From the NCBI RefSeq assembly GCF_047228825.1, contig NZ_JBFEGN010000002.1:124001-188000 (forward strand): 64,000 nucleotides of DNA, read 5' to 3'. The notes beneath the pieces are model-generated. The model was not told where the DNA came from. It was given only the letters and a program-made list of their open reading frames with translations, and searched no databases. Shown here in pieces: positions 7,255 through 14,678 of this stretch. This stretch comes from Siminovitchia sp047228825 (lineage in GTDB: Bacteria > Bacillota > Bacilli > Bacillales > Bacillaceae_C). The position numbers and the translations under genes are program-made. The first letter of the stretch is position 1, and every line of letters starts with the position of its first letter.

Positions 7255-7680
7255 ATGATTAACATTAGTACACTATCTATGAATGATGTTAAAGAAGTAG
7301 TAAGTTTTATTTCTGGAACTAAATATAATAAAAAAGAGACAATGAAAAACTTAATCTTGTTTTCAGTTGATACAGCAGCATGTTTACAAGAATGCTTAAC
7401 CTTGAAATGGTCAGATTTTCAAGTATACGATGACCATGTTGACGTAAACTTTAAGAACAGAATAGCTAAAATATCGGTTAAATTCTATAACCAACTGTCT
7501 GTCCTTAGAAACAAGAATTCAGATCGTGTATTTGATATAAGCAACCATTCAGTCAATGTCATGATGACAGCCATTAGGGAGTATTTAGATCCTCTGAACT
7601 CAAGAAATATCACGTTCCATTCATTCAAGAAAGCAGGAGTAAGCTTTACAAGAAAAATTCTAGCTAGCACAAAGTTCTAA
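7255..7680 (+). CDS. Truncated, catalytically dead tyrosine-recombinase-like protein
   Basis: 141 residues aligning by eye with the catalytic domain of the integrase at 16267. CLTLKWSDF matches LSIRWNDF, and FHSFKKAGVSFTRK matches FHSFRKTAVTFTRR. The first catalytic Arg is replaced (AACLQECL for GLRLSEIL), HxxR has become HxxK, and the final H...Y segment is missing. It therefore cannot be a recombinase. It may be a DNA-binding regulator of the MrpR type, or a decaying copy. ATG at 7255 fits the AAAAGGAG; the ATG at 7246 is too close. Confidence 0.75.
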   Translation: MINISTLSMNDVKEVVSFISGTKYNKKETMKNLILFSVDTAACLQECLTLKWSDFQVYDDHVDVNFKNRIAKISVKFYNQLSVLRNKNSDRVFDISNHSVNVMMTAIREYLDPLNSRNITFHSFKKAGVSFTRKILASTKF

Positions 7681-7735
7681 AAAATATAGATTAATAAATC
7701 AGACATTTCATTTAATAAAAGGAGAACAGATAAAA

Positions 7736-7843
7736 TTGAAAAAGTATAAATATTGTTTAAATGAATTGGGAAGGAATGGGTGGAAATTTTCATTTTATGA
7801 CAATGAAAACGAAAACTATATCCTCATTAAAGAATACGAATAA
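7736..7843 (+). CDS. Tiny hypothetical protein (35 aa)
   Basis: TTG start behind AAAAGGAGAA; reads LKKYKYCLNELGRNGWKF and ends in an acidic tail, IKEYE. The leader (AGACATTTCATTTAATAAAA) repeats the one at 7222 almost exactly. A real small gene is more likely than the overlapping longer frame, which has no SD. Confidence 0.5.
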   Translation: MKKYKYCLNELGRNGWKFSFYDNENENYILIKEYE

Positions 7844-7871
7844 AAAGATATTTAAAAAGGAAGAAGAATCT

Positions 7872-8173
7872 ATGCCTAATAAAGTTTATAAAAAAGTAAC
7901 TAAAGAGTTCTATGATATGCTTAAAGCTTTGCATAATAATATCTATAATGGAAAATTTGTTAGCTTTGACTATAAAAACTCGAGAGAATTTATCATAAGA
8001 GGTTATAGGCAGGTAACAAGTGAACCTGTGGACTAAGCTTTGTTCATATTGTTGGATTGGCAGAGCTAGAAGAAATAACAGGAGAAAAATATAATGGCGC
8101 CGAACAATTGCCCTATTTTGGAGCCATTTTAACTGAAACAGGTAGAGATTTTTTAGATAATGTTAAGGAGTAA
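7872..8173 (+). pseudogene. Frameshifted hypothetical gene
   Basis: Starts with ATG behind AAAAAGGAAG (MPNKVYKKVTKEFYDMLK...). The first frame stops at 8034-8036. In the next frame an uninterrupted reading (LSFVHIVGLAELEEITGEKY ... TGRDFLDNVKE) continues from about 8037 to TAA at 8171-8173. The two parts read as one protein of about 100 residues broken by a one-base change. The alternative is a 54-residue protein plus a dead tail. Confidence 0.55.
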
Positions 8174-8177
8174 TAAA

Positions 8178-8369
8178 ATGGGAAGGAAAGTTAATTTTGA
8201 ATTAGCAAATTTATTACAAAATCTCTCAAATACATTGAGTGAAAGAGAAGGAAGAGAAGCCATTCACCTAGATAATGACGAGTATTTGATCGGTGTAAAG
8301 AAAGCTATTCCTGAAGTTGAAAAAGCATTGGCTGATATTAAAGAGTATTTGTTGAACAAGGGAGTGTGA
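8178..8369 (+). CDS. Small hypothetical protein (63 aa)
   Basis: ATG at 8178 (MGRKVNFELANLLQNL) follows AAGGAG, which overlaps the end of the preceding pseudogene. Helical, ending EKALADIKEYLLNKGV. Not recognised. Confidence 0.65.
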   Translation: MGRKVNFELANLLQNLSNTLSEREGREAIHLDNDEYLIGVKKAIPEVEKALADIKEYLLNKGV

Positions 8370-8413
8370 TGGTATTGTAAGAATAATAATAATAAAACAA
8401 GGGTTTTAACGTC

Positions 8414-8438
8414 ATAACAGACTTAAAATATTATCACT
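8414..8438 (+). repeat. ATAACAG-N12-ATCRCT element, copy 9
   Basis: ATAACAG, 12 bases, ATCACT, 18 bases before the next start codon. Confidence 0.7.
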
Positions 8439-8455
8439 GAAATAGAGAAATAATA

Positions 8456-8620
8456 ATGGAAATTGAACCGAATGTAGAGGTTAATATTAAATTAAAAACT
8501 GGAAAGATTGAGTATAGATATTTAATTGGCGATACCAGAGAAATGAATAAACATTTTCATGGTGGATGGGTTAATGAAAAGTATATTGAAAAAATGAAAG
8601 AAGAATGTTTAGTTGGTTGA
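8456..8620 (+). CDS. Small hypothetical protein (54 aa)
   Basis: ATG start with only a weak SD (AGAGAAAT) between it and element copy 9. Reads MEIEPNVEVNIKLKTGK, a beta-strand-rich start, then a charged helix. The next gene follows after 21 bases. Not recognised. Confidence 0.55.
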   Translation: MEIEPNVEVNIKLKTGKIEYRYLIGDTREMNKHFHGGWVNEKYIEKMKEECLVG

Positions 8621-8641
8621 TAAAAAGGGAGGTTAATAAAA

Positions 8642-8869
8642 ATGACTGAAAAAGAGTTTGTAGCACATGTAACTGATATATACGAAGTTTTGCCTTCTCC
8701 GAATGATGTTTTTCCAAAACTAGAGATACAATATTCCACTGAGCCAAATTATGAATGGTATGCAATCGTAAATGGAGTATTTGTTGATGTAGGAGGCTAT
8801 GATTGGGAGGACTTTGATGGTTTTATTGAAGCATGTGTCAAAGAGTATCAAAAGCAGAAAGCCCGCTGA
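8642..8869 (+). CDS. Hypothetical protein (75 aa)
   Basis: ATG behind AAAGGGAGG. Acidic, aromatic protein (PNYEWYAIVNGVFVDVGGYD) with a basic end. Last gene before a 237-base gap. Not recognised. Confidence 0.7.
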   Translation: MTEKEFVAHVTDIYEVLPSPNDVFPKLEIQYSTEPNYEWYAIVNGVFVDVGGYDWEDFDGFIEACVKEYQKQKAR

Positions 8870-8894
8870 AACAAGTAGCGGACTGTAAGATAAT

Positions 8895-8948
8895 GGCCTC
8901 CTTGATTTTATTACTATTTAAAATCCTCATAGGTAAGATAGGGAGGCC
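8895..8948 (+). other. Long-loop inverted repeat in an intergenic region
   Basis: GGCCTCC (8895-8901) and GGAGGCC (8942-8948) are exact inverses about 40 bases apart. CTTGATT/AATCAAG (8901-8907 and 8954-8960) offers a competing pairing that shares a base with the first. No T-run follows. The remaining gap up to 9050 shows nothing else. Confidence 0.35.
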
Positions 8949-9054
8949 CTTTGAATCAAGAATAAATGTGTAGGATATAGTAATCCTTGTTAAATTTTAA
9001 TTCCTTTTTAGGGAAGATAGCCACTGTTTAAGCCTAATTATACGTTAAAATGAA

Positions 9055-9083
9055 TTGTAATGTCAATATAAAATGAATATAAA
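9055..9083 (+). promoter_or_regulatory. Sigma-A-type promoter
   Basis: TTGTAA, 17 bases, TATAAA, 24 bases before the GTG at 9107. Confidence 0.55.
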
Positions 9084-9106
9084 TAAATACAAAGGAGGAA
9101 GTCAAG

Positions 9107-9482
9107 GTGAATGTGCAGATTTTTGGTAAAAATCATAATATTGACTATGACTTTGAATTAAAAGGATATATAAATTATCTAAAAGATGTTATTGAAAATT
9201 TAGATAAACCTTTCATTTAAACATGTATACAAAGAAATATATCCAAAAGGAGGGGAAGATGGACAAGATGGATTCTTGGATGTTGAAGTTTTAGATAATG
9301 ATTCAGGGAAGAGTGTCAGGTTTTTTGTCAGAGATGTATTTGACTTTGGTGTGTACAACTATCCAAAACGTGTCAATGGTACAGATGACGTATTTAACAG
9401 GGAAAACTGGACAAGTGAAGAAAAAGCAATTTCCAAATGGCTAAATGAATTCAATCCATTTGGAAACTGTATTAGAATGTAA
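9107..9482 (+). pseudogene. Hypothetical gene split by a frameshift
   Basis: GTG behind AAAGGAGG opens a 37-residue frame (MNVQIFGKNHNIDYDFEL...) ending at 9218-9220. The +1 frame overlaps without a break and reads KEIYPKGGEDGQDGFLDVEV to a stop at 9480-9482, 85 codons on. The continuing glycine/aspartate-rich reading upstream of any start codon suggests one original protein of about 120 residues. Alternatively a TTG at 9276 starts a separate 68-residue protein. Confidence 0.5.
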
Positions 9483-9509
9483 ATTTAATTATAACGGAGG
9501 GAACAGAAA

Positions 9510-9648
9510 ATGAGCAAACTTCATTTTGGTAAAAACTTTCCGTAAAAATTTGGGTGGAACGGAGAATATAAAAAGAATTTTGTCGGAGTTTAAACAGAGG
9601 AAAATTGAAAGTGGTAACTATGAGGAAGAGGTACAGATGTTCTTTTAA
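9510..9648 (+). pseudogene. Small frameshifted gene
   Basis: ATG behind CGGAGGGAA reads MSKLHFGKNFP and stops after 11 codons. In the neighbouring frame, from the A-run at about 9530, a clean reading continues (KTFRKNLGGTENIKRILSEF and on to EEEVQMFF) to TAA at 9646-9648. Probably a one-base indel in AAAAA. Confidence 0.45.
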
Positions 9649-9697
9649 CTCGATCAGGAGGTATAAAAGATATTAGACCCATTGCGCTACCTCCTAT

Positions 9698-9722
9698 ATA
9701 ACAGGAGGCAGATGGTATCACT
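9698..9722 (+). repeat. ATAACAG-N12-ATCRCT element, copy 10
   Basis: ATAACAG, 12 bases, ATCACT, upstream of the toxin-antitoxin promoter. Confidence 0.65.
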
Positions 9723-9750
9723 AAAAATACTGATATTTACCTTGATCAAG

Positions 9751-9759
9751 TGATATAAT
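9751..9759 (+). promoter_or_regulatory. Extended -10 promoter of the toxin-antitoxin pair
   Basis: TGA-TATAAT forms an extended -10, 23 bases before the antitoxin start; no good -35 is seen. Element copy 10 lies about 30 bases upstream. Confidence 0.45.
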
Positions 9760-9781
9760 ATTTAAAAAGGAGTTGATTTGA

Positions 9782-10003
9782 ATGGTTATGAGCATTGAAG
9801 AAAAAAGAAAACAACTCAAAGAGTTTGTAGACAAGTTGGATAGTGAGAAATTAGACAAGTATCTGTTTCAAATGTTTTCAGATGTATTAGAGAAGCAAGA
9901 TCTCACGGATGAAGAAATAAAAGAAATTGAAGAAGGCCTTGAGCAGATAAGAGATGGTGAGTTATACAATTTTGAGGAAGTGTTTGGTGATCGTGATGTA
10001 TGA
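9782..10003 (+). CDS. Antitoxin of a RelBE/ParDE-like pair
   Basis: 73 residues, acidic and helical, ending EIEEGLEQIRDGELYNFEEV, a tail typical of small antitoxins that wrap a RelE-type toxin. It overlaps the toxin gene by 8 bases, the usual order and coupling of type II pairs. In this family the antitoxin also represses its own promoter; the extended -10 just upstream would be the target. The assignment rests mainly on position and composition. Confidence 0.7.
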   Translation: MVMSIEEKRKQLKEFVDKLDSEKLDKYLFQMFSDVLEKQDLTDEEIKEIEEGLEQIRDGELYNFEEVFGDRDV

Positions 10004-10268
10004 TATTAAATTCACTAAAAAGGCAAAAAAATTTCTAGATAAACAAGACACAATCACCAAAGAACGAATTAAAAACAGCTTATTGAAATTAGCGGAAAAT
10101 CCAAAAGACAACATTAAAAACGACATAAAATTATTAAAGGGTTTGTCAGAAACAGCTTTTCGTTTAAGAGTTGGAGATATAAGGATTGTCTATAAATTAG
10201 ATGATGACCATTCCTTGATTATTGTTGTGATTATTGATAGCAGAGGACAAATATATAAACGTCTGTAG
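9996..10268 (+). CDS. RelE/ParE-family toxin (mRNA interferase-like)
   Basis: 90 residues from ATG at 9996: MYDIKFTKKAKKFLDKQD, then LKGLSETAFRLRVGDIRIVY and a final VIIDSRGQIYKRL. These are hallmarks of the RelE/ParE fold (beta-strand 1, two helices, FRLRVGDIRIVY strand, basic tail). Family members usually cleave mRNA on the ribosome or inhibit gyrase; which applies here is not visible. Pairs with the overlapping antitoxin. Likely a phage maintenance or superinfection-defence module. Confidence 0.85.
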   Translation: MYDIKFTKKAKKFLDKQDTITKERIKNSLLKLAENPKDNIKNDIKLLKGLSETAFRLRVGDIRIVYKLDDDHSLIIVVIIDSRGQIYKRL

Positions 10269-10269
10269 C

Positions 10270-10294
10270 ATAACAAAAATAAAATAATATTATA
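10270..10294 (+). repeat. Degenerate ATAACAG-N12-ATCRCT element, copy 17
   Basis: ATAACAA, 12 bases, ATTATA. The left half is nearly intact and the right half is lost; this may be a decayed copy. Confidence 0.35.
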
Positions 10295-10318
10295 TATAAA
10301 TATAAAGGAGTTGCGAAA

Positions 10319-10594
10319 ATGGCAAAGTTTAATTTGGGTACAGTGTTTATGACTAGAGGGATAGTAGACTCATTAGATGAATTGGGGATAGAAAATATAA
10401 AAAAGATCATAGCAAGACACTCACAAGGTGACTGGGGCGAACTAGAAGAGAAAGATAAAGAAATGAATGACATGGCTGTAAGAACGGGAGAAGACCGTAT
10501 ATTGTCAAAATACACCATCAATGGAGAGAGTATTTACATCATTACTGGAACAGATCGTTCATTTACGACAATTATGTTTACACATGAGTACTAA
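10319..10594 (+). CDS. Conserved mobile-element protein with GDWG and ADRS-like motifs
   Basis: 91 residues. The order GIVDSL, RHSQGDWGELEEKDKEMND, ILSKY and TGTDRSFTTIMFTHEY matches a small family recalled from plasmids and phages of many phyla, where it is usually labelled plasmid-related protein; function unknown. ATG behind AAAGGAG. Not linked to the adjacent toxin by overlap. Confidence 0.75.
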   Translation: MAKFNLGTVFMTRGIVDSLDELGIENIKKIIARHSQGDWGELEEKDKEMNDMAVRTGEDRILSKYTINGESIYIITGTDRSFTTIMFTHEY

Positions 10595-10679
10595 AAATTA
10601 TTATAACAATCAAACATTTGTCGTAGAAATGACCGGAGTATGGTATTATCAAATAAAAAACAAAAAGGGGAAAATAAAA

Positions 10680-11102
10680 ATGAGGAAGATACTTATGGCA
10701 ATTATGGGAATAGCCGTCATTTTAGCCGGCTGTGGAAAAGAAAAAGAAGAATCTCTAAAGGTTAAACAAGAACAGTTAGATGATATATACGCGGAAGATC
10801 AAGATGAAGACTATTCAAGCACTGACAATAATTTAACTGATCATTTAGAACTAGTAAGCTGGAATTCTGAAGATCGAAGCAAACTTACCTATGCTGTAGG
10901 TGAGATCAAAAACAACAGCGATCAAGATATAGACAGTATTGGTGATATGGTGTTCTTATCTGAAGATGATTCAGTGATTACTGTGAAAAAAGTTATGGTC
11001 AAAGTGGGAGCTGGAGAGTCTATCTATTTTGATGAGTTGATTGGACTAACTGAGGATCTCACTGAAAGGCCTAATAAGATGTTATTGCAGGGGTTTGAAT
11101 GA
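10680..11102 (+). CDS. Lipoprotein with an FxLYD-like domain
   Basis: 140 residues. The N-terminus is a lipoprotein signal peptide (MRKILMAIMGIAVILAGC) with lipobox LAGC, so Cys18 should be lipidated on the outer face of the membrane. After an acidic linker comes a beta-sandwich-like region (VGEIKNNSDQDIDSIGDMVF) like FxLYD or similar surface domains. ATG at 10680 follows AAAAGGGGAAAA. An early phage-encoded lipoprotein may alter the host surface, for example in superinfection exclusion; that is inference. Confidence 0.75.
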   Translation: MRKILMAIMGIAVILAGCGKEKEESLKVKQEQLDDIYAEDQDEDYSSTDNNLTDHLELVSWNSEDRSKLTYAVGEIKNNSDQDIDSIGDMVFLSEDDSVITVKKVMVKVGAGESIYFDELIGLTEDLTERPNKMLLQGFE

Positions 11103-11135
11103 TATAATAGTACCAATATTTTATTTCTGATTTTC

Positions 11136-11177
11136 ATCAGTGATTTCACATAACAGCCATATTTTTAAATCACTGAT
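11136..11177 (+). repeat. ATAACAG-N12-ATCRCT element, copy 11, with inverted arms
   Basis: Core 11150-11174 (ATAACAG, 12 bases, ATCACT). ATCAGTGATTT (11136-11146) is the exact inverse of AAATCACTGAT (11167-11177). Confidence 0.75.
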
Positions 11178-11217
11178 GTAAATCAAAAATAAAAATTAAA
11201 TAAAGGGATGGAACACG

Positions 11218-11661
11218 ATGGAATATATCAATCATGTTACAATAACCACTGGACATAGTAGAAAAACATATCCAAACGAAGTGGACAAAGAGCTTTACTT
11301 TATTTTAAAAAGAATTTACAAGGATTGTTTTAAGAATAATGGAACAGAAATAATGGAAAATTATAGGATAAAAGGGACGATTTCAGAAATTGGCATTTTA
11401 ATGACGATATTTAATAATGAAGATTTACCAGTTCTTACTACAGCTATAAGCAACTCCGATCATGATGGAGTTTTGTGGGAAATGCTTCATTCAAACACTA
11501 TGATGCCTATAGTCACTGATTCCAAAAAACGCATAGGACTTCCGTATATTGCTGATAGACTAGAAGTTGGTGCAATATCTTCAATTGATGCAATGAAATG
11601 GACTGGTGACTTTTCAAGGTGTATGGGATGGATTGCCTTAGCACCAGAAAAGGTAAGATAG
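11218..11661 (+). CDS. Hypothetical phage protein (147 aa)
   Basis: ATG behind AGGGATGG. Alpha/beta protein with VLWEMLHSN and IDAMKWTGDFSRCMGWIAL. No recognisable domain. It sits between element copies 11 and 12 as a single-gene unit, upstream of the MazF gene, but it does not resemble a MazE antitoxin. Confidence 0.65.
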   Translation: MEYINHVTITTGHSRKTYPNEVDKELYFILKRIYKDCFKNNGTEIMENYRIKGTISEIGILMTIFNNEDLPVLTTAISNSDHDGVLWEMLHSNTMMPIVTDSKKRIGLPYIADRLEVGAISSIDAMKWTGDFSRCMGWIALAPEKVR

Positions 11662-11668
11662 AATCTAT

Positions 11669-11693
11669 ATAACAGATTGATCAAAATATCGCT
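11669..11693 (+). repeat. ATAACAG-N12-ATCRCT element, copy 12
   Basis: ATAACAG, 12 bases, ATCGCT, upstream of the MazF gene. Confidence 0.7.
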
Positions 11694-11746
11694 GGCGTAA
11701 TTAGATATAAAAATAAAATAGATTATAAAAAGAGGGAGTGTTCAGG

Positions 11747-12094
11747 GTGAAAAGAGGTGACATTTACTTCGCAGATTTAAGTCCAACAAAGGGCAGTGAA
11801 CAAGGAGGATATAGACCTGTTCTAGTGATTCAGAATAATATAGGAAATAAGTACAGCCCAACAACTGTTGTAGCAGCCATAACAGGGCAAATACAAAAAG
11901 CAAAGCTGCCTACTCATGTGGAATTAGATGCTAAAAGATACGGTCTTTCTAAGGATTCTGTGATATTATTGGAGCAAATAAGAACCATTGATAAAAAGCG
12001 ATTAGAGAGCAAGGTCACAACATTAGATCATTTTACAATGAATAAGGTTGATAATGCGATTATGGTTAGCTTGGGAATGGCAGAGGGGTTATAA
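11747..12094 (+). CDS. MazF/PemK-type endoribonuclease toxin (EndoA-like)
   Basis: 115 residues: VKRGDIYFADLSPTKGSEQG, then RPVLVIQNNIGNKYSPTTVV, AAITGQIQKAKLPTHVELDA and VILLEQIRTIDKKRL. This is very close, from memory, to Bacillus EndoA (NdoA), which cuts RNA at UACAU. The conserved Arg in GYRPVLVIQN and Thr in VVAAITGQ are present, so it should be active. GTG at 11747 fits GAGGGAG at about 11733. No MazE-type antitoxin is adjacent, which is unusual. Control may come from the flanking repeat elements (copies 12 and 13) or from the host antitoxin. Confidence 0.9.
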   Translation: MKRGDIYFADLSPTKGSEQGGYRPVLVIQNNIGNKYSPTTVVAAITGQIQKAKLPTHVELDAKRYGLSKDSVILLEQIRTIDKKRLESKVTTLDHFTMNKVDNAIMVSLGMAEGL

Positions 12095-12099
12095 TTGAT

Positions 12100-12124
12100 A
12101 TAACAGCAGTGACTAAGTATCGCT
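12100..12124 (+). repeat. ATAACAG-N12-ATCRCT element, copy 13
   Basis: ATAACAG, 12 bases, ATCGCT, directly after the MazF gene. Confidence 0.7.
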
Positions 12125-12152
12125 AGGATGATAAGGAAGGGTGATTCAAGAA

Positions 12153-12452
12153 ATGAATGAGGAAAAAATTAGAATAGTAATTTTGAAAGAATCTCGGCCA
12201 GGTGGATTGTTAGAATATACGAATGAAGATCTTTTTGATTCAGAGATATTAGGATTCTCATGGAAAAAATTCGTTGATCAAGTAAATTACTTGTATGCAA
12301 ATGAATATATTACTAAGCCTCCATACGGTGATGGCACTATCCCAGAATATGCCTCAAGTGTAACTGAAAAGGGCGAGGAGTATTTAAAAAATAGTAGATG
12401 GATAAATAAGCTTTATAAGACTGCAAAGGAAATTAGAGATTGGATTAAATAA
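12153..12452 (+). CDS. YjcQ-like winged-helix protein
   Basis: 99 residues from ATG at 12153. The pattern KIRIVILKE, an LYANEYITKPP segment, SVTEKGEEYLKNSRWINK and YKTAKEIRDWIK matches the recalled YjcQ family of small winged-helix proteins in Bacillus prophages. The fold suggests DNA or protein binding; no ligand is known. The GTG at 12141 lies inside the SD, so ATG is preferred. Confidence 0.75.
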   Translation: MNEEKIRIVILKESRPGGLLEYTNEDLFDSEILGFSWKKFVDQVNYLYANEYITKPPYGDGTIPEYASSVTEKGEEYLKNSRWINKLYKTAKEIRDWIK

Positions 12453-12483
12453 AGCGAATATTTTATTGAAAGGAATGTTAGCT

Positions 12484-12825
12484 ATGGAAATGGAACTGTT
12501 CAATATTCTAGAAGAGTACAAAAAATTAGAAACAAACTTGTATTTTCGTTTGATTGATGATGAGAAAATGGAAATAGAAAAAGCAGAGGAGCTAGTAGAA
12601 GGATTCACCGATTTCTATGAGAGAACTTTGAAATTAGGTAAATATTTAGATGAAGAAGCCTATGTCAATAAAGACACCTACCTAATAAAAAGATATAAAG
12701 GTCTAGACTCTTATTTAAAGTTAAATATCATTTATGAATACGATAACAATCTTGTGCTATGTGAAACAACATCTAGTATGATTTTGTTAGTGCCTAAAGA
12801 ATACATAGAAGCCTATCAGAATTAA
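12484..12825 (+). CDS. Hypothetical protein, paralogue of the gene at 13523
   Basis: 113 residues. Shares with the protein at 13523 the order FNILEEYKKLETNLY, LVEGFTDFYERTLKLGKYLD, YLIKRYKGLDSYLKLNIIY and LVPKEYI. The pair flanks an HNH gene, so a duplication or a split locus is likely. ATG at 12484 has the right distance from AAAGGA. Soluble, unknown function. Confidence 0.7.
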   Translation: MEMELFNILEEYKKLETNLYFRLIDDEKMEIEKAEELVEGFTDFYERTLKLGKYLDEEAYVNKDTYLIKRYKGLDSYLKLNIIYEYDNNLVLCETTSSMILLVPKEYIEAYQN

Positions 12826-12868
12826 TACTAAATAAAATGACAATTCTATCATGGTCAGGAGGGGTTTA

Positions 12869-13501
12869 ATGCAGGAAAAACAATGTAGCATATGTGAAAA
12901 TTATTTTAAAGCAACTAATGAACATTTTTATAAAAACAAGTCTAGCAAAGATGGGTTATTTCCATATTGTAAAACCTGTACTATTAAAAAGAACTCTAAG
13001 TGGCAACAATCAATCAGCCGAGAAAGAAAGCGTGAGTATTATAAAAAATGTGACTCCTCTCCAAGGAGAAAGAAAATAAAAAGGGACTATAGTAAAAAGC
13101 AGAAGGAAATTGGGTATTACAAAGAATGGCAAGAGCAAAATAGAGATAAAATATATGATTATCAATTAGAAAGAAGCATGAATAAAGATCATGATATTTC
13201 GGACACAGAATGGTTTGAATGTCTAGACTTCTTTAATAACAGTTGTGCTTACTGTGGTATTACAGAAGGAGAAGCATATAAATTATTCGGTCAACTGTTG
13301 CATAAGGAACATGTTGAACATTATGGTGTAAATGATATAACGAATTGTGTTCCATCTTGTAAAGGCTGCAATAGTCAAAAATGGGAGTTTGAATTAAATG
13401 AGTGGTACAACGAAGAAAATCCTGTTTACAGTAAAAGAAGATATAACAAGATAATTGAATGGTTGTTAAGTTTCTCGGAAGAGAAAATCACGATGAATTA
13501 A
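12869..13501 (+). CDS. Free-standing HNH endonuclease with N-terminal zinc finger
   Basis: 210 residues, ATG behind AGGAGG. N-terminal CSIC...YCKTC probably binds zinc, followed by a basic linker. The C-terminal HNH is NNSCAYCG, LHKEHVEHYG and NCVPSCKGCNS, with four structural cysteines around the H-N-H residues. The same layout occurs at 33948 and 53650, so these are three members of one homing-endonuclease family. It sits between two paralogous genes, consistent with insertion near its own target. Activity is expected from intact residues. Confidence 0.85.
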   Translation: MQEKQCSICENYFKATNEHFYKNKSSKDGLFPYCKTCTIKKNSKWQQSISRERKREYYKKCDSSPRRKKIKRDYSKKQKEIGYYKEWQEQNRDKIYDYQLERSMNKDHDISDTEWFECLDFFNNSCAYCGITEGEAYKLFGQLLHKEHVEHYGVNDITNCVPSCKGCNSQKWEFELNEWYNEENPVYSKRRYNKIIEWLLSFSEEKITMN

Positions 13502-13522
13502 CTAATTTATGGAGGAATGGAG

Positions 13523-13861
13523 ATGGAGAAAGAAACATTTGAAGCCATAAAAGAATACGAGATACTAATTTCTCAACTTTATATGAATCTATTTGATTTA
13601 GGTGTTTCAGAAAAAGATGAAGTTCAATGGATGTATGATGATCTGGAAGATTTACACGACAGATTATTTAAGATAGGAGAATATGAAGACAAAGATAAAG
13701 CAATTAACAAAGAAGGATACTTAATTAAAGATTATAACGGTTTACCAAAATACTTTAAACTTTTAATTATTTATCGGTATGAAAATGGATATTGTCTATG
13801 TAAAAATACAGCAGGGCATGTAGAGCTTATTCCTAAAGACTTAATATCATATGACATATAA
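13523..13861 (+). CDS. Hypothetical protein, paralogue of the gene at 12484
   Basis: 112 residues. FEAIKEYEILISQLYMNLFD, LEDLHDRLFKIGEYED, YLIKDYNGLPKYFKLLIIY and ELIPKDL align with the protein at 12484. ATG at 13523 is preferred; 13517 is 6 bases earlier and also possible. Its stop overlaps element copy 14. Confidence 0.7.
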   Translation: MEKETFEAIKEYEILISQLYMNLFDLGVSEKDEVQWMYDDLEDLHDRLFKIGEYEDKDKAINKEGYLIKDYNGLPKYFKLLIIYRYENGYCLCKNTAGHVELIPKDLISYDI

Positions 13862-13882
13862 CAGAAACACAAAATTATCGTG
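13858..13882 (+). repeat. ATAACAG-N12-ATCRCT element, copy 14
   Basis: ATAACAG, 12 bases, ATCGTG (two mismatches at the end); overlaps the preceding stop. Confidence 0.55.
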
Positions 13883-13896
13883 GGAGTACAAAATTA

Positions 13897-14145
13897 ATGG
13901 ATAAGAAAATAAAAGAAATATTAAATAGAAACATTGAAGAATGGGGTGACATTTCACTTAGTCAATTTGAAAGTGACATTAATTTATTAAAGCAACTAAT
14001 ATTATCGCTACAGTCAAAGATTAACTCACTAGAAAAAATGATTAAACCGAGAGTGAATTTAAATGACCTTACAGTGGTGAAGGCTGTAACATTAGAAGTA
14101 ATGTATATATTTATGCAGGTAAATAATACAAGTGTTAGTTTTTAA
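13897..14145 (+). CDS. Hypothetical protein (82 aa), coiled coil
   Basis: ATG behind GTGGGAG. Residues 20-50 (SQFESDINLLKQLILSLQSK and on) have strong leucine heptads, so dimerisation is likely. The C-terminal stretch is hydrophobic (VMYIFMQV) but too short for a clear membrane helix. Not recognised. Confidence 0.6.
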   Translation: MDKKIKEILNRNIEEWGDISLSQFESDINLLKQLILSLQSKINSLEKMIKPRVNLNDLTVVKAVTLEVMYIFMQVNNTSVSF

Positions 14146-14165
14146 TATAACGGGTAGGTGATTTA

Positions 14166-14423
14166 ATGACTAAGAAAATTAAAGATAAGGAACTTAAACT
14201 TAAAACAATATGTTATTTTCTTAATGTAATATTAAATAATAAGCATTCACTAGAAGAACGTAAAAAGGAGTTATTAAGAGTTGCGGCTAAACTAAATGGT
14301 TTTCCTGAGTTTTCAGATATATGGGGAACAGAATTAAGAGCACTTGATGAGGTTAGTCTATGGGAATTAAGAATATTATTAAATGAATATGATGAGTCTA
14401 AAATATTGGCAGAATATCAATAA
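14166..14423 (+). CDS. Hypothetical protein (85 aa)
   Basis: ATG behind GGTAGGTGATTTA. Basic first half (MTKKIKDKELKLKTI), acidic end. Helical. Not recognised. Confidence 0.65.
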   Translation: MTKKIKDKELKLKTICYFLNVILNNKHSLEERKKELLRVAAKLNGFPEFSDIWGTELRALDEVSLWELRILLNEYDESKILAEYQ

Positions 14424-14438
14424 AACAATGTTTTGATA

Positions 14439-14463
14439 ATAACAGGTGGTGGTTAATATCGCT
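14439..14463 (+). repeat. ATAACAG-N12-ATCRCT element, copy 15
   Basis: ATAACAG, 12 bases, ATCGCT. Here the element also carries the SD (AGGTGG) and the start region of the next gene. Confidence 0.65.
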
Positions 14464-14616
14464 GATAAAATTGATAGAGAAAAAGCGTTAAGGTTAGCTC
14501 AAGAATTTAAACTAGACGTTGAATTCACTGAGGATCAGAATGGCGGAGTTTATGTTGAAAATAAAAAGATTAGTTTTAAAGAGTTCTTTCCAGAATTAAA
14601 AGAAATAAAGCAATAA
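14449..14616 (+). CDS. Small hypothetical protein with an unclear start
   Basis: The frame reads ADKIDREKALRLAQEFKLDV, then VENKKISFKEFFPELKEIKQ, ending TAA at 14614-14616. GTG codons at 14446 and 14449 lie inside the SD-like GGTGG. ATC at 14458, 5-8 bases after it, is a possible near-cognate start. Not recognised. It lies just before the IS element. Confidence 0.5.
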   Translation: MVNIADKIDREKALRLAQEFKLDVEFTEDQNGGVYVENKKISFKEFFPELKEIKQ

Positions 14617-14646
14617 AATAGGTTTTTTATAAGGATGGGCGTAAAA

Positions 14647-14669
14647 CCCCTACGCCTTTAGGCTAGGGG
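14647..14669. repeat. IS200/IS605 left-end hairpin
   Basis: 6-bp and 3-bp stems separated by a bulged C, with TTTA loop; 10 bases before the tnpA remnant stop. Confidence 0.75.
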
Positions 14670-14678
14670 ATGTAAGCC

